NCBI GenBank assembly: GCA_963810905.1 | Contig: CAWEPG010000011.1 | Location: 388,959 to 452,958, forward strand | Reading direction: 5' to 3' | From: CAWBAT01 sp963810905 | GTDB lineage: Bacteria > Acidobacteriota > Terriglobia > Versatilivoradales > Versatilivoraceae | DNA length: 64,000 bases | Part shown: positions 1 to 10,168 of the stretch, in pieces | Numbering within the stretch: position 1 is the stretch's first letter | Layout: the number at the start of each line of letters is the position of its first letter | Program-made: the position numbers and the translations under genes | The notes under the pieces: generated by a model | What the model was told of the DNA's origin: nothing | Database searches by the model: none | The model's input: only the letters and a program-made list of their open reading frames with translations

Positions 1-2137
1 TATTGTGGAACAAGATATTGGGAACCAGAGAAGCGTACGAAGGATCACCGGTGCCGAGGTAGATATCCAGATATCCGTCGTTATCTACATCGCCGAAATT
101 GGCGCCCATGGGCATGAAGACGCGGTCAAGTCCGACTTCCTTGGTCACATCGCGGAATGCGCCATTTCCAAGGTTCTTGTACAGTCTCGAGGATGGGGCA
201 TTGTGAGGAAGCCCGAGGTAGGTGCGCACCGTCTCATCGACCGACGCCTGGTAGGCTGTGTCGAACACATCGGGCAAGCCATCATTGTCATAGTCAAAGA
301 ACCAGGTGGCGAAACTCCTTCCGGTCCCCGGCACCCCGGCTTGATCTGCAATCTCTGCGAAGGTTCCATCGTGCTTATTGTGATACAGAAAGTTGTAGCC
401 GATCACATTCGAAACGTAGAAATCCACGTATCCGTCGTTGTCATAGTCTTCTGCCACAACCCCCTTCGTGAACTTGGTTTGGTCGATGCCGGCAGAATGG
501 GAGATGTCTGTGAAGGTTCCGTCGCCCTTATTCAGAAATAGCTGGCTGGGCCCATTCTCGTTGCCCACGAAAAGATCAAGAAAACCATCATTGTTGATAT
601 CTGCCCAAACTCCTGCCTGCGTGTTTGTGGCCGGTTTCGCAAGGCCGCTCTCTTGGGTGACATCCGTGAAGGTCCCGTCGCAATTATTTCGAAGCAACGA
701 TTTGCGCTGCCCCAGCGACTGCCAGGCTCCCCGCAACACCAGAATGTCCAAGCACCCATCGTTGTTGTAGTCTGTCTGCATGAGGTTCAACCCGCCCAAC
801 TGCTTTGATAGTCCAGCCTTCTCGGCTTGGTCCGTGAAGATTCCTTTTCCGTTGTTGTGGAGATAGTGCATCGGCTCGCAACTGTCCCAACTCGTTGTCA
901 CCACCTCAAATAATCCATCATTATCGAAGTCATCCACGATCACACCAGAGGCCATCACGAACAGGTTCAATCCAGCTTCGGGAGCCACGTCTTTAAAGCG
1001 TCCGATATTCTCAGTAGATGTGAACAAAGCTGGCGGCAGCAGGTACTTTTGCGGAACGCTTGCCGGGTATTGTCCCAACGTCATGTAGGTCAAATTTAGC
1101 AGCCATTTCACTTCGAGCTCGTCGGGTTTCTTCGCGAGATATCTAAGGAAATACTGGATTGCCATTTCAGAACTGGCCGATTTCGCATATCGGATCCCCG
1201 GAGGCATCGGAAAAAGGCACCTCTCCCGGGATTTCGATACACTTCATTCTCGATCTCGGATTTATGCAGGTAACCAATTCCCAGCATTTCATCCATCTGA
1301 GGCACAGCCTGAGGGACCTCCTCCACCGCAATCAGGTAGGCGATTTCCCACTCTTCAACGGCCTTCGTCATTTCGCCTTGGTAAGCATGAAGTTGTCCTT
1401 TGGCGACGTGCGCCTGCATCACATCAAGCGGCTTCGCATACTTCACGTAAGCGGCGCTCTCCTTGCTAGTTGGGCTCAATATCTTCTCCAGCCCTTCCAT
1501 GGACACGGAAAACGATTGGTTGTACGACTCACAGATCGCCTGCAAGTCCTGGTCCCAGCCATTCTGTCCTAGGGAGTCGAACCAGAGCCGATAATGCCTC
1601 ACTGCGGCCGTCTACACCAGCCGGAAGCCGCACGTTTCCTAAGGCTTTGGCGGCTGCCGACCGAGAACGGTCAGCCTCCTCGATATCCACGACTTCGGAT
1701 TGCGACAAAAACTTCAAGATTGCGTAACCTAATGGTATCTCGACGATGTGGGAAAGCTGCCCTGGTTTAAGGCCCTTCAATGCGTCTCTCAGCTCGGGTT
1801 GTAGTGTCGCAATATCGGACATACCCAAGAGGCCGCCGCTGATCGCCGAGGGGTCCATAGACTCCTCTCGCGCAAGCACGGCAAAGTCATCACCACGATT
1901 CAACCGCTCCAGGATTCTCTCCGCCTTTCCAACTGAATCTACCATGATCATCCGCACTCCCATCTGGTTCGTGGAGGCATCTTGCGCCGGAGACCCGACC
2001 AAAGAGAATAAACTTGTACCATAAAGGACTGCCGCTCCGGAAATGAGCCCAATGAACAGCAGTCTCAGGCCAATCTCCCAAAGAGAAGTAAAGGCCCTAT
2101 TCCCGACAGGTGTCACAAATTTATCTGTCCTCTGCAT
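1..2137 (-). pseudogene. PPIase-TPR-FG-GAP (CRTAC1/UnbV-like) protein, frameshifted and partial
   Basis: Three consecutive reading frames on the minus strand join into one protein that leaves the window at base 1. The first part (to about 1570) has an N-terminal membrane segment and a parvulin-type peptidyl-prolyl isomerase domain (motif DFAVLAREESMDPSA, then GYAILKFLSQ). The middle part (about 1570-1215) is helical and TPR-like (GWDQDLQAICESYNQ, AYQGEMTKAVEEWEIAY). The last part, open to base 1, carries repeated calcium-binding-like FG-GAP/VCBS blades (DFDNDGLFEV, DINNDGFLDLFVGN, DYDNDGYVDFYVSN). The breaks lie near 1570 and in the A-rich run near 1211-1217, and each is repaired by one base, so sequencing error is likely. 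The family is secreted or envelope-anchored, with no established enzymatic role; the beta-propeller suggests binding. Confidence 0.75.
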
Positions 2138-2696
2138 TCGTTTTGTGTCGAGATATCTTGCAACCTTATTTCGGTGCTCTGCAATGTGCTTTAGGCCATA
2201 AAGGACATTGTCTTCTAAGGCGGTGATGCGATTGTAGCATGCAATCCCCTGATTGTCGCGCCAAGGCCCAAAATGGCCACACTAGGGAAAAGAGATGAAA
2301 ATGTATCAAGCACACAATCTCGTAGGCCGCAGGATTGATTGTCCCACGCCATTTTCCAAACTTCGATTCCTGGGCGATTTTGCCAATGTGTGGGTTGAAT
2401 GGCGCAAAAGCACCAGAAGTTCCAAACACCAGAAGAGAGCATACTTCAGGCTATTGCGTGAAAGTTGAGAGAGCTCTATTGAGGAATCCCCTCTCGTAAT
2501 GGCACTGTCGTGAAAATAGATCCACAAACCTGATCTGTGACAATATGCAAAATAAGAAAGGGGGCACAGCCCATCCAAACAAAGCTTGGCACGGCAACTA
2601 AATTGCCTCATTTGGAAAGGTAAATGTGTCTTTAGACGTTCCTTTTAATCGAGTGAATAGTCCTACTAGGTAAAAATTTAGGTTGAGGAAAACCCT
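2138..2696. other. Intergenic region between divergent genes
   Basis: About 560 bases separate the leftward FG-GAP gene from the rightward UroD gene. I see no convincing gene, RNA or strong hairpin here. The short open frames lack ribosome sites and have no recognisable product. Promoters for both flanking genes must lie here but I cannot place them. Confidence 0.4.
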
Positions 2697-3923
2697 ATGA
2701 ACTCAAGAGAGAGAGTTCTTGCCGCTCTAAATCATCGAGATCCCGACCGGGTAGCCGTTGACCTGTCGGGTCATCGCTCCTCAGGCATCGCTGCAGTAGC
2801 ATACTCGCGATTGAGAAATTATCTGGGGCTACCCAAGAAACCAATCCGAGTGTACGACCCGGTTCAACAACTGGCGATTGTTGACCCGGATGTGCTCGAC
2901 CGATTTGGCATAGACGCCATAGAACTGGGAAGGGCTTTTGCTTTAGAGGAAATTCATTGGAAAGATTGGGTTCTTCCCGACGGTACTCCATGCCAAATGC
3001 CAGTGTGGGCCTTCCCCGAAAGGGAACCCAATCGTTGGGTATTGCGTTCGCGCACCGGCAGAGTGATTGCTCAGATGCCCGATGGCGCACTCTTTTTCGA
3101 ACAAACTTTCTACCCTTTTGCGGAAGGGAAAGCCGACCATGACCGCATCCTGGATGCCTTCAGCGAATGCATGTGGACTACAGTGGCTTCCCCTCCAGGT
3201 CCTTTGATCGAAGGACCGGAAGGACAACGAAAATTTACTGAAGGAGCAAAAAGGCTACGACAGCAGACTGACAAAGCGATCATTGGCCTGTTTGGTGGAA
3301 ACCTTCTTGAGATCGGACAATTCCTCTATCGCAATGATAACTTCCTGATGCTGTTGGCTGGAGATCCTGCACGCGCGCACGATTTTCTGGAGAAACTGGT
3401 TACGATTCATCTCAATAATCTGGAAAAGTTTCTTGGCGCTGTTGGGCCTTACATCGATATCATACTTTTCGGAGATGATCTCGGCTCGCAGCGGGGACCC
3501 CAGATGTCCCCGAAAATGTATCGTGAGTACTTCAAGCCGAGGCATGCACGAATGTGGAAACGTGCTAAAGAATTGGCCAATGTCAAAGTAATGCTGCATT
3601 GCTGCGGCGGGGTTCGGGAGATTCTCCCCGATCTTATCGAAGCGGGGCTGGATGCTATTAATCCTGTTCAGATTACGTGTAAGGGGATGGAGCCCAAAGG
3701 ATTGAAAGCTGATTTTGGGAAAGAGATCACCTTCTGGGGGGGAGGCTGCGACACACGCGAGATTTTGCCCCATGGTTCAGCCCAGGCAGTCCGTGAACAT
3801 GTAAAGCGGCAGGTTGAAGTTCTTGCTCCGGGAGGCGGATTTATTTTCCAGCAAGTGCACAACATCATGGCTGATGTTCCTCCTCAAAACATTGTGGCCA
3901 TGCTGGACGCAGTGAACGGGTAA
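2697..3923 (+). CDS. Uroporphyrinogen decarboxylase (URO-D) family protein
   Basis: A 408-residue protein of the URO-D fold (TIM barrel). It opens with the family signature NSRERVLAALNHRDPDRV. Later come the LHCCGGVREILPDLIEAGLDA region and a C-terminal GGGFIFQQVHNI segment. Homologues outside heme synthesis are mostly corrinoid-dependent methyltransferases (MtaA/CmuA-like) or uncharacterised, and the divergence from HemE plus the absence of heme genes nearby favours that group. The substrate cannot be deduced. The ATG follows a GAGG-type ribosome site. It appears monocistronic. Cytoplasmic. Confidence 0.75.
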   Translation: MNSRERVLAALNHRDPDRVAVDLSGHRSSGIAAVAYSRLRNYLGLPKKPIRVYDPVQQLAIVDPDVLDRFGIDAIELGRAFALEEIHWKDWVLPDGTPCQMPVWAFPEREPNRWVLRSRTGRVIAQMPDGALFFEQTFYPFAEGKADHDRILDAFSECMWTTVASPPGPLIEGPEGQRKFTEGAKRLRQQTDKAIIGLFGGNLLEIGQFLYRNDNFLMLLAGDPARAHDFLEKLVTIHLNNLEKFLGAVGPYIDIILFGDDLGSQRGPQMSPKMYREYFKPRHARMWKRAKELANVKVMLHCCGGVREILPDLIEAGLDAINPVQITCKGMEPKGLKADFGKEITFWGGGCDTREILPHGSAQAVREHVKRQVEVLAPGGGFIFQQVHNIMADVPPQNIVAMLDAVNG

Positions 3924-3936
3924 CAGACGAGAATAT

Positions 3937-4122
3937 GGAAACGCCAAGAACGCAAAGACCGCTCAGGGGCTTTCGTGATCGCCATCGAAGTGGCTCAGGG
4001 CAGCATAGAGGCCGCGTTCAATGGGTAGCGAGCCTGGGCTCCCAGTCTCTTGGGATCCATCGACCAAGTAGGCCAACTCTCTTCCTTTTTCTCTTGGCGC
4101 TCTTCCCGTCCTTGGCGTTTCC
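3937..4122. repeat. Inverted repeat pair, 16-base arms
   Basis: GGAAACGCCAAGAACG (3937-3952) returns inverted as CGTCCTTGGCGTTTCC (4107-4122), 15 of 16 positions matching, around a spacer of about 154 bases. The block fills most of the gap between the UroD gene and the next one. It may be a REP/MITE-like intergenic element; no transposase is present. Confidence 0.5.
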
Positions 4123-4233
4123 GTCTTCCGGGGGTAGGGCTGCAAAAGGGTAATAAAATTAGCGTCTTTGGTCCGGTGCTCCGGTCGGAGATAAGCTTGG
4201 AGGCCTGTTCCTAGTGTGTTAAACGGAGGGTCG

Positions 4234-5499
4234 ATGAAAGATCTTAAATTGTTTCGCATTTTATTCTGTATTCTGATCCCATCGATAGCACTGTCTGGAT
4301 TTCAGCTCTCGGCAGGGGAAGAAATATCCAATCCGTTGGTCAAGCCCCTTCCATTGACGGTGGCGGAAGTCGGCCGCCTCAAGACCAATGGTGTTTCCAT
4401 AGTGGAAGTAACGGATTACATCTTCGGGAATTATAAGGGGGATCTTCCAAGTCCACCTCATGCTGACGGCAATCCCAAGAAGGCTTTCATAGTGTTTTGG
4501 AAAGACTTCCCTTTCCGATTCATTTTCAGCCACGAGGGAAGCTATTGTCCCTGGTTTGAATTCCCCTCCGGGACAGGTTTTTGCTATCAGTTTTTTGAAG
4601 GAAATGAGGGCTGGGCCGAACTGTTTAACGACTGGGGACGAAAAGACAAAAATAGTTTTGTTGACATTATCGAATCGGGCCCCAGGCGCGTTTGGATTCG
4701 ATGGACCTACTTCGGCGTAAACATGGATAGCGGGCAACCTGCCTACCGCGCCAGCGAGGATTTCTGGGCTTACCCGAACGGCCTGATTTTGCGGCGCCAA
4801 ACCTATGAATCTCTCATCCCTAAAGAGAACAAGGGCTATGCTCGCGAACCCATTGAAATGATCGGCATGTGCCCACTCGGCAAAATGTGGAGTGATGTGC
4901 TTCAAAAGGATGACACTACTGGAGAAAGCCATGCCTTGGCTGTGCTCGATCCTTTTTCCAGCAACCGCTACGATGTATTTTGGAAACCCACTCCCGAAGC
5001 CGACCATATTTGGAAGTCAACACCTCGCCGTGCTGGAGCCGATTGGAAGCTGCTCGACGACTCAGCTGGAGTGGTCCTCATTGTACCGATGCGGGACGGT
5101 GCTCCGTTCTGCGTTTTTGGAGATGCTTCAGGCTTTCGGCATGATTTTACCCGCATCAAGGAACATAGCTTCCGAGATACCGGCGGTTGGGGATGGGTTT
5201 CGAAGTCCTGGGATCATTGGCCGATCGGCTGGCTCAACAGTCAGGCCCATGAGGTGAATGGTGATTCTCTTAAGATCTATCCGAACCACTTCTCGCCTGC
5301 CGGCATGGATTTCTGGGATCTGCCGAACGACCAATCGGCACGAAGGGTATTTTATTCGTTAATCGGAGTGGGTGGAGACAATCTGGAAGAAGTGCGGGCT
5401 GTCGCCAAGAAATGGCTGGATAATGGCGAAGCTGGAATCGCGAACCCCGGCACGACTGCCACCCTGCCTGCAACATTCGCAAAGACAAAGGCAAAGTAG
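4234..5499 (+). CDS. Secreted protein of unknown function
   Basis: About 421 residues from the ATG that follows a GGAGG ribosome site; an in-frame GTG 18 bases upstream is a poorer start. Residues 1-28 form a signal peptide (charged start, hydrophobic core, cleavage near LSAG). The rest is rich in aromatic residues (many Trp, Phe, Tyr) and has no motif I recognise. The pattern suggests a soluble beta-rich periplasmic or extracellular domain, perhaps carbohydrate-related, but this is a guess. It is followed by a convergent methyltransferase gene. Confidence 0.65.
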   Translation: MKDLKLFRILFCILIPSIALSGFQLSAGEEISNPLVKPLPLTVAEVGRLKTNGVSIVEVTDYIFGNYKGDLPSPPHADGNPKKAFIVFWKDFPFRFIFSHEGSYCPWFEFPSGTGFCYQFFEGNEGWAELFNDWGRKDKNSFVDIIESGPRRVWIRWTYFGVNMDSGQPAYRASEDFWAYPNGLILRRQTYESLIPKENKGYAREPIEMIGMCPLGKMWSDVLQKDDTTGESHALAVLDPFSSNRYDVFWKPTPEADHIWKSTPRRAGADWKLLDDSAGVVLIVPMRDGAPFCVFGDASGFRHDFTRIKEHSFRDTGGWGWVSKSWDHWPIGWLNSQAHEVNGDSLKIYPNHFSPAGMDFWDLPNDQSARRVFYSLIGVGGDNLEEVRAVAKKWLDNGEAGIANPGTTATLPATFAKTKAK

Positions 5500-5621
5500 C
5501 TGAACCGCCAAAGATGTGAAATAAGCTGAGAAGAGTGTTCTAGCGAGTCGACGGCCATCAATCCTGCAATGCTTCGAGAAAACCAGGGGGATGAATGCTA
5601 CCAGGAAGTTCCGGAGGAATT

Positions 5622-7085
5622 TCAGTCTGGTGATCGCTGGTACCAAACTATAACGTCACCATCTTCGGGGCGGTCGGAATAGAAGAGTTGGAGAAAGTCC
5701 ACCGAACGCATGGGAGAGGCATCCAATAGGGGCAGTGAATCATTCGAGAGCAGGAAGCCACCCGGCCGCAGCATGTTTTGCGTGTTGGCAAGGGCAAGCA
5801 ATTGCTCGAAGAAATTGTAATAGAGGAAGACGTTGGTAGCAACGATCAGGTCGAATCGCTCTTTGGGAGGCAGATCGAGATGCTGGGTCACGATGTCCAG
5901 TTCCACCGGCGTGATCATGGAAACGATGGCGGGGCGGATTTTGACGGCGCGAGTCTCCACGCTCCCTGCAAGTGCTGGCGCCTGAAGAGGAGTTACCGGC
6001 GTCCCAATTTGATTTCCAAACTGCTGCCAAAAGTGGGAAGCTGCCGGCTTCCATGGTACTTGTTGTTGTCGTGGCAATTGTAAGATATATGCTTGACCGA
6101 GTTGGGCGCGGTGCGTCGCACGCCGCAAGTGGTCGTTGACGCGCTGACTGATGTCGAATGTGGTGAGCTCCAATTGCCCGATGCTGGCAAGACCCAAGCG
6201 GAAAAGCGTATCCGCCAAGGCAAAGCACTGGATGGTCTGCTGGGGATAGAAGTCGTAACCGCCCACTTTGTCCGTAAAGTCGAGTCCGGGGCCAATGATA
6301 GCCACGCGGCGCACGCTGCCCGGCGCTAGTAGCCTGCGTACCTGCATCGCCTTGAGCGACTCCTCTATGGCAGAGTTGGGCAGCAGCGAGGTGTCATAAG
6401 AAAGCCCCCGGGAACGATAGAGTTTCGAGCGCTCCGCAAAATCCTCTGTCCGATCCTTCAGCTGACGCGCTTGCTCAAGCTCCCTTTGAAAACTTTCCTG
6501 CTCCTTGACCACGCGAGCAGCATTGGCTAGCACGTATGTCTTCAGTCGGGCTCGCTCTGATTGGTCGGGACGCCCCCCATACGCTTCACGAGGATGATAG
6601 CCCTGCATTTCTATGAACTTGGCAAGGAACAGCAGTCTTTCGTTATTCCCTGGGTTCGCTAAGCCCCGCAACAAGTCATCGACCCGATTCAGGAAGAGAG
6701 TGGCCGCTGGCGAGGTGCCGGGCGAAAGCTGTGATGGGACCTGGTTGAGTGGCAAGCGTGCGAACTCAGCCGCGGTTAGTCGTGGCTGCGTCGTGTAGGA
6801 TGTCCCAAAGGTAAGAAAATTGACCAGTGTATCTTCTTCCCCGCGTATCAGACGGGCACGAATCTCCTGGTCGTGACGTGTGACCCAGCCGGGCCATGCA
6901 GCCTCCAGCTCTGCCGGGCTCCGGTTTTTCAGCTCGGCGGGTAGGTCGCCGTCAAGCACTTCCAAAATGGGCTGAGCCTGCTGGTAGGAAATGTTAACCA
7001 CGCCCCATTTGCCCTGATGGGCAGGCGGCACCTCGAGAAATGAACCCAAAGCTAAACCGATGATGCAGAAGAAACCAATGCGCAT
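5622..7085 (-). CDS. SAM-dependent methyltransferase-domain protein with N-terminal signal
   Basis: About 487 residues. I start at the ATG at 7085 because a GGTGGAG ribosome site lies 11 bases upstream; a GTG four codons earlier would sit too close to it. Residues 1-18 are a hydrophobic signal or anchor. The middle is a charged helical stretch (EQESFQRELEQARQLKDRTE). The C-terminal third looks like a class I methyltransferase: RRVAIIGPGLDFTD as the SAM-binding glycine loop, then ERFDLIVATNVFLYYNFFEQ and NMLRPGGFLLSN, the last resembling CheR-type enzymes. The export signal is odd for a SAM enzyme. The substrate is unknown. Confidence 0.65.
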   Translation of the reverse strand: MRIGFFCIIGLALGSFLEVPPAHQGKWGVVNISYQQAQPILEVLDGDLPAELKNRSPAELEAAWPGWVTRHDQEIRARLIRGEEDTLVNFLTFGTSYTTQPRLTAAEFARLPLNQVPSQLSPGTSPAATLFLNRVDDLLRGLANPGNNERLLFLAKFIEMQGYHPREAYGGRPDQSERARLKTYVLANAARVVKEQESFQRELEQARQLKDRTEDFAERSKLYRSRGLSYDTSLLPNSAIEESLKAMQVRRLLAPGSVRRVAIIGPGLDFTDKVGGYDFYPQQTIQCFALADTLFRLGLASIGQLELTTFDISQRVNDHLRRATHRAQLGQAYILQLPRQQQVPWKPAASHFWQQFGNQIGTPVTPLQAPALAGSVETRAVKIRPAIVSMITPVELDIVTQHLDLPPKERFDLIVATNVFLYYNFFEQLLALANTQNMLRPGGFLLSNDSLPLLDASPMRSVDFLQLFYSDRPEDGDVIVWYQRSPD

Positions 7086-7443
7086 GATTACTTTCACTCC
7101 ACCTGACTGACTTCGGCCAGATGACCGTGCCGCAGCGCGACCCTAAGCCCATTGGGACATGGCGCTCACTGATCCGCAAGAAGGAAGTCACCTTACCATT
7201 TCTTTATGACGCCGCGCCAGCCCACAGATTGCGGCATTTCGATTCAGACAATGAGGGGAGCGTAGCAGTCTAGCGGGAGAGAGGGGACCCGAAATGATTA
7301 TCTCGGGACGGGATGCGCAACACCTCGAGCCCTTCCCCCGTCCCTCCATTCAATCCGATCTTTCAACCTGCGATTTCCATTTGTTGCGTTATGCGCCAAC
7401 ACGCTGACTTGTTGCGAAGGACCCTCGCCTTACCCCTTTCTAA

Positions 7444-7467
7444 GATAATGAAAATGAAATTCATATT
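7444..7467 (+). promoter_or_regulatory. Fur-box-like operator 1
   Basis: A GATAATGAAAATG half followed by an ATTCATATTC half matches most of the 19-base Fur consensus built of GATAAT hexamers. It lies just upstream of a candidate -35 element and ahead of an iron-uptake locus. Confidence 0.6.
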
Positions 7468-7476
7468 CTTTTTTAC

Positions 7477-7505
7477 TTGACAGGTCATTTTATCTTTTTT
7501 AGACT
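7477..7505 (+). promoter_or_regulatory. Candidate sigma-70 promoter of the iron locus
   Basis: TTGACA, a 17-base spacer and TAGACT. Both Fur-like sites flank it, so iron-bound repressor would block polymerase. The TSS would fall near 7512, about 47 bases ahead of the first reading frame. Confidence 0.5.
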
Positions 7506-7512
7506 CCCTCTG

Positions 7513-7535
7513 TTAATGAAAATGATTTTCATATT
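7513..7535 (+). promoter_or_regulatory. Fur-box-like operator 2
   Basis: Contains TGAAAATGATTTTCA (7517-7531), symmetric except at its centre, extended by TTAA on the left and TATTC on the right. It covers the presumed transcription start, a classical repressor position. Confidence 0.6.
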
Positions 7536-7558
7536 CATCCTAATTCTAAAGGCAAATC

Positions 7559-7627
7559 ATGAAACACAAATGCTGTAAGAGTTATCAAAAAGGTAAGCCC
7601 TGCAAGAAGTGTCCTGTGAAGTTTTGA
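7559..7627 (+). CDS. Tiny Cys-rich peptide (22 aa)
   Basis: ATG after an AAAGG-type ribosome site, first frame behind the Fur-type promoter. The peptide is Lys- and Cys-rich, with CCKSYQKGKPCKKCP: four cysteines in a CC...CxxC layout, a plausible metal (iron or zinc) site. I have an impression of similar short CC-x2-Y...CxxCP proteins in other bacteria but cannot confirm it. No signal or membrane segment, so probably cytoplasmic. Position suggests an iron-starvation role, for example as a metal-binding or leader peptide. Confidence 0.45.
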   Translation: MKHKCCKSYQKGKPCKKCPVKF

Positions 7628-7732
7628 TGGCTCGCGGCTCGGCCTGGAAGGGATTGATGGCTTACATCCCCAGCAAATACACATCCGACGTGATGCAGCT
7701 GAGACAGTCGAAGGAAAGGAGGAAACTCCACG

Positions 7733-10150
7733 ATGAAGATCAAGAAGAGAGAGAAAAGGAACCGCAAGAAGTTGCCGCCATGTGGACCCAAGTATTGGGT
7801 TGCCATAAGCACGTTGGCAGCCTACACCACTCTTGGCAACAAAACGGGCAAGGTGGCCTATGCCCAGGGAACTCATGGACCTGGAAAAGACTCTGCAGCG
7901 TCTCAGACTCTGTCGGTTCTGCGCTTCGACATCCCGCCTGGCCCTCTCGGCACGGTATTGGACTCTTTTCAAAGCGCCACGGGACTACAGGTGGTTGTCC
8001 CGAACGAAGCCATGCGGACCCTATCCTCGCCCGGCGTCTCGGGTCTCTATTCGGTGGAACTGGCGCTGAAGCAACTCCTCGCTGGCACTGGTGTCAGCTA
8101 CCGATTTACGGCTTCCGAGACGCTGACACTGGAATTCCAAAGCCTTAAATCATCTGTCGAAGTGACGGAAAGGATCTCGCCACTCTCTTCTCTAAAGTAC
8201 CCCGAACCACTGTTGGATACACCGCAATCGATCACAATAATTCCCAAAAAAATGATCGAACAACAAGGTGCGACTACATTGCGCGAGGTGCTTCGCAATG
8301 TGAGCGGCCTGACCATGACGGCTGGTGAAGGGGGTACCCCCGCCGGTGATAACTTGACGCTGCGGGGCTTCAGCGCGCGAAACGACATATTCATCGATGG
8401 TGTACGGGACCTCGGTCCGCAATCGCGCGATCCTTTCGACCTGGAACAGGTCGAAGTGGTCAAAGGGACCGGGATCGGCTTTTAGCGGTCGCGGTTCGAC
8501 GGGCGGCACGATCAACCTGGTGAGCAAATCGCCAAGCCTCAACCGCTTCGTGGAGGGCACCTTCATGCTCGGCACCGACGGAACCAAGCGAGTCACAGCG
8601 GATCTCAATGTGCCGGTAAAACTCCTGGGAGAACACACGGCCTTTCGTCTCAACTTCCTGGCGCACGATTCAGGGGTTGCGGGTCGAGACGTCGTCAACA
8701 ATCAGCGTTGGGGAGTGGCGCCATCCTTGGCATTCGGTCTCGGCACGCCAACCCGTCTAACTTTCAGCTATTTCAAATTGAAACAGGACAACATCTCGGA
8801 TTACGGTATTCCCTGGGTGCCGGCCACCAACAATGTCCTGGTAGCCTATCGAGATCGGCCGGCGCCGGTGCCACGCAACACATTTTATGGCCTTGAAGAT
8901 CGCGACCATGAGAAATTGAACTCGGACCTTGCGACGATCAAGCTGGAACACGATTTTGGTGATTCACTGACTCTGCGCAATCAGTTCCGCTACGGGCGCT
9001 CGACGCGAGACTCAATGGCCACCCCACCCCGCTTTGCCAGTGATAATTCAACCGTCATTAACCGCGAAATGAGGTCTTGGATCACAGAGGACGGGATCTG
9101 GGACAACCAAACTGACTTTCGGATAAATTTTTCAACAGGCCCCATGACACACGCCGTGGTCACCGGGCTCGAGTTGTCCCGGGAGAACAATACCCGCCAG
9201 ATCCGAACTGCTGCAAACATGCCCACGACTCTCCTCAATCCCAACCCAAACGATACCTTTCCCGGCCCGATTACGATGAGCCCTTATGTCGGGGACATTA
9301 CGGGAAACACCGTTGCCCTCTATGCATTCGACACCATCAAGTTCGGTCAGCGATGGGAGGCAACCGGAGGCTTGCGCTGGGAGCGTTTCGACGTAGACGG
9401 CGTCAACACAACTCCGGCCCCGGTCTCGAGGGTCGACCAGATGCCCGGGGTACGTGGCGCCTTGATTTTCAAACCGAAGCCAAATGGCAGTCTTTATGCA
9501 TCCTATGGCACTTCCTTCGACCCTTCCCTGGAGGGGTTGTCTTATAACACCGCGAACACTGCGATCGAACCGGAGAAGACATACACGACAGAATTCGGTG
9601 CCAAATGGGATCTGTTTGGAGAACGGCTGGCTTTGACCGGGGCGCTATTCCGCATCGACAAGACCAACGCCCGCACGCCTGGAATCTTGCCTGGCGATCC
9701 GCCTCAGGTTCTGCAGGGTAGCAGCGCGTGAATGGCGCTGAACTGGGAGTATCCGGCAACATCACCCGTCAATGGCAGATGTTTGGGGGCTACACGTTGC
9801 TGGACAGCGATGTCGTGAAATCGAATGTGCCGGCAGAGGTGGGCCGAGCCATCCTGAATGTGCCCAGGAATTCGTTCAATTTCTGGACCACCTATCAATT
9901 TAAGAAATTAACCCTTGGAGGCGGGCCCCGTTTTGTGGGCCGCCGCTTCGGCAACAGCATTAACACCCGTCAGGTGGACAGCTACTGGACCATGGACGCC
10001 ATGGCCTCATACCCCGTGACGCGGTTTCTTGATCTCCGGCTCAATCTCTACAATCTAAACAACGAGTACTACTTTGGCGCTCTGAGCGGTGGACACGTTG
10101 TTCCCAGCCCGGGTCGGTCCCTGATGTTGAGTACCGCATTTCGGTTCTAG
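7733..10150 (+). pseudogene. TonB-dependent siderophore receptor with STN domain (two frameshifts)
   Basis: Outer-membrane receptor for a ferric siderophore. An AAGGAGG site precedes the ATG. Residues about 1-45 are an export signal. Residues about 65-115 form an STN (secretin/TonB short N-terminal) domain, typical of receptors that also signal to a sigma/anti-sigma pair. The plug follows (LDTPQSITIIPKKMI, TLRGFSARNDIFIDGVRD) and then the barrel ending in a terminal Phe (LMLSTAFRF). Near 8468 one extra base breaks VEVVKG-PGSAFSGRGSTGG, and near 9720 one missing base breaks the frame before RVNGAELGVSGNITRQW. Both breaks are within otherwise perfect family sequence, so errors are likely. No FecI/FecR-like pair adjoins it. 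Confidence 0.8.
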
Positions 10151-10168
10151 CTCGCCGAGGAGAGAATA

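Noticed and set aside
7626..8148. Plus-strand frame starting on the stop of the Cys-rich peptide
   Set aside because: Runs over the TonB receptor gene, no recognisable product; the receptor's AAGGAGG site and STN domain decide the true frame.
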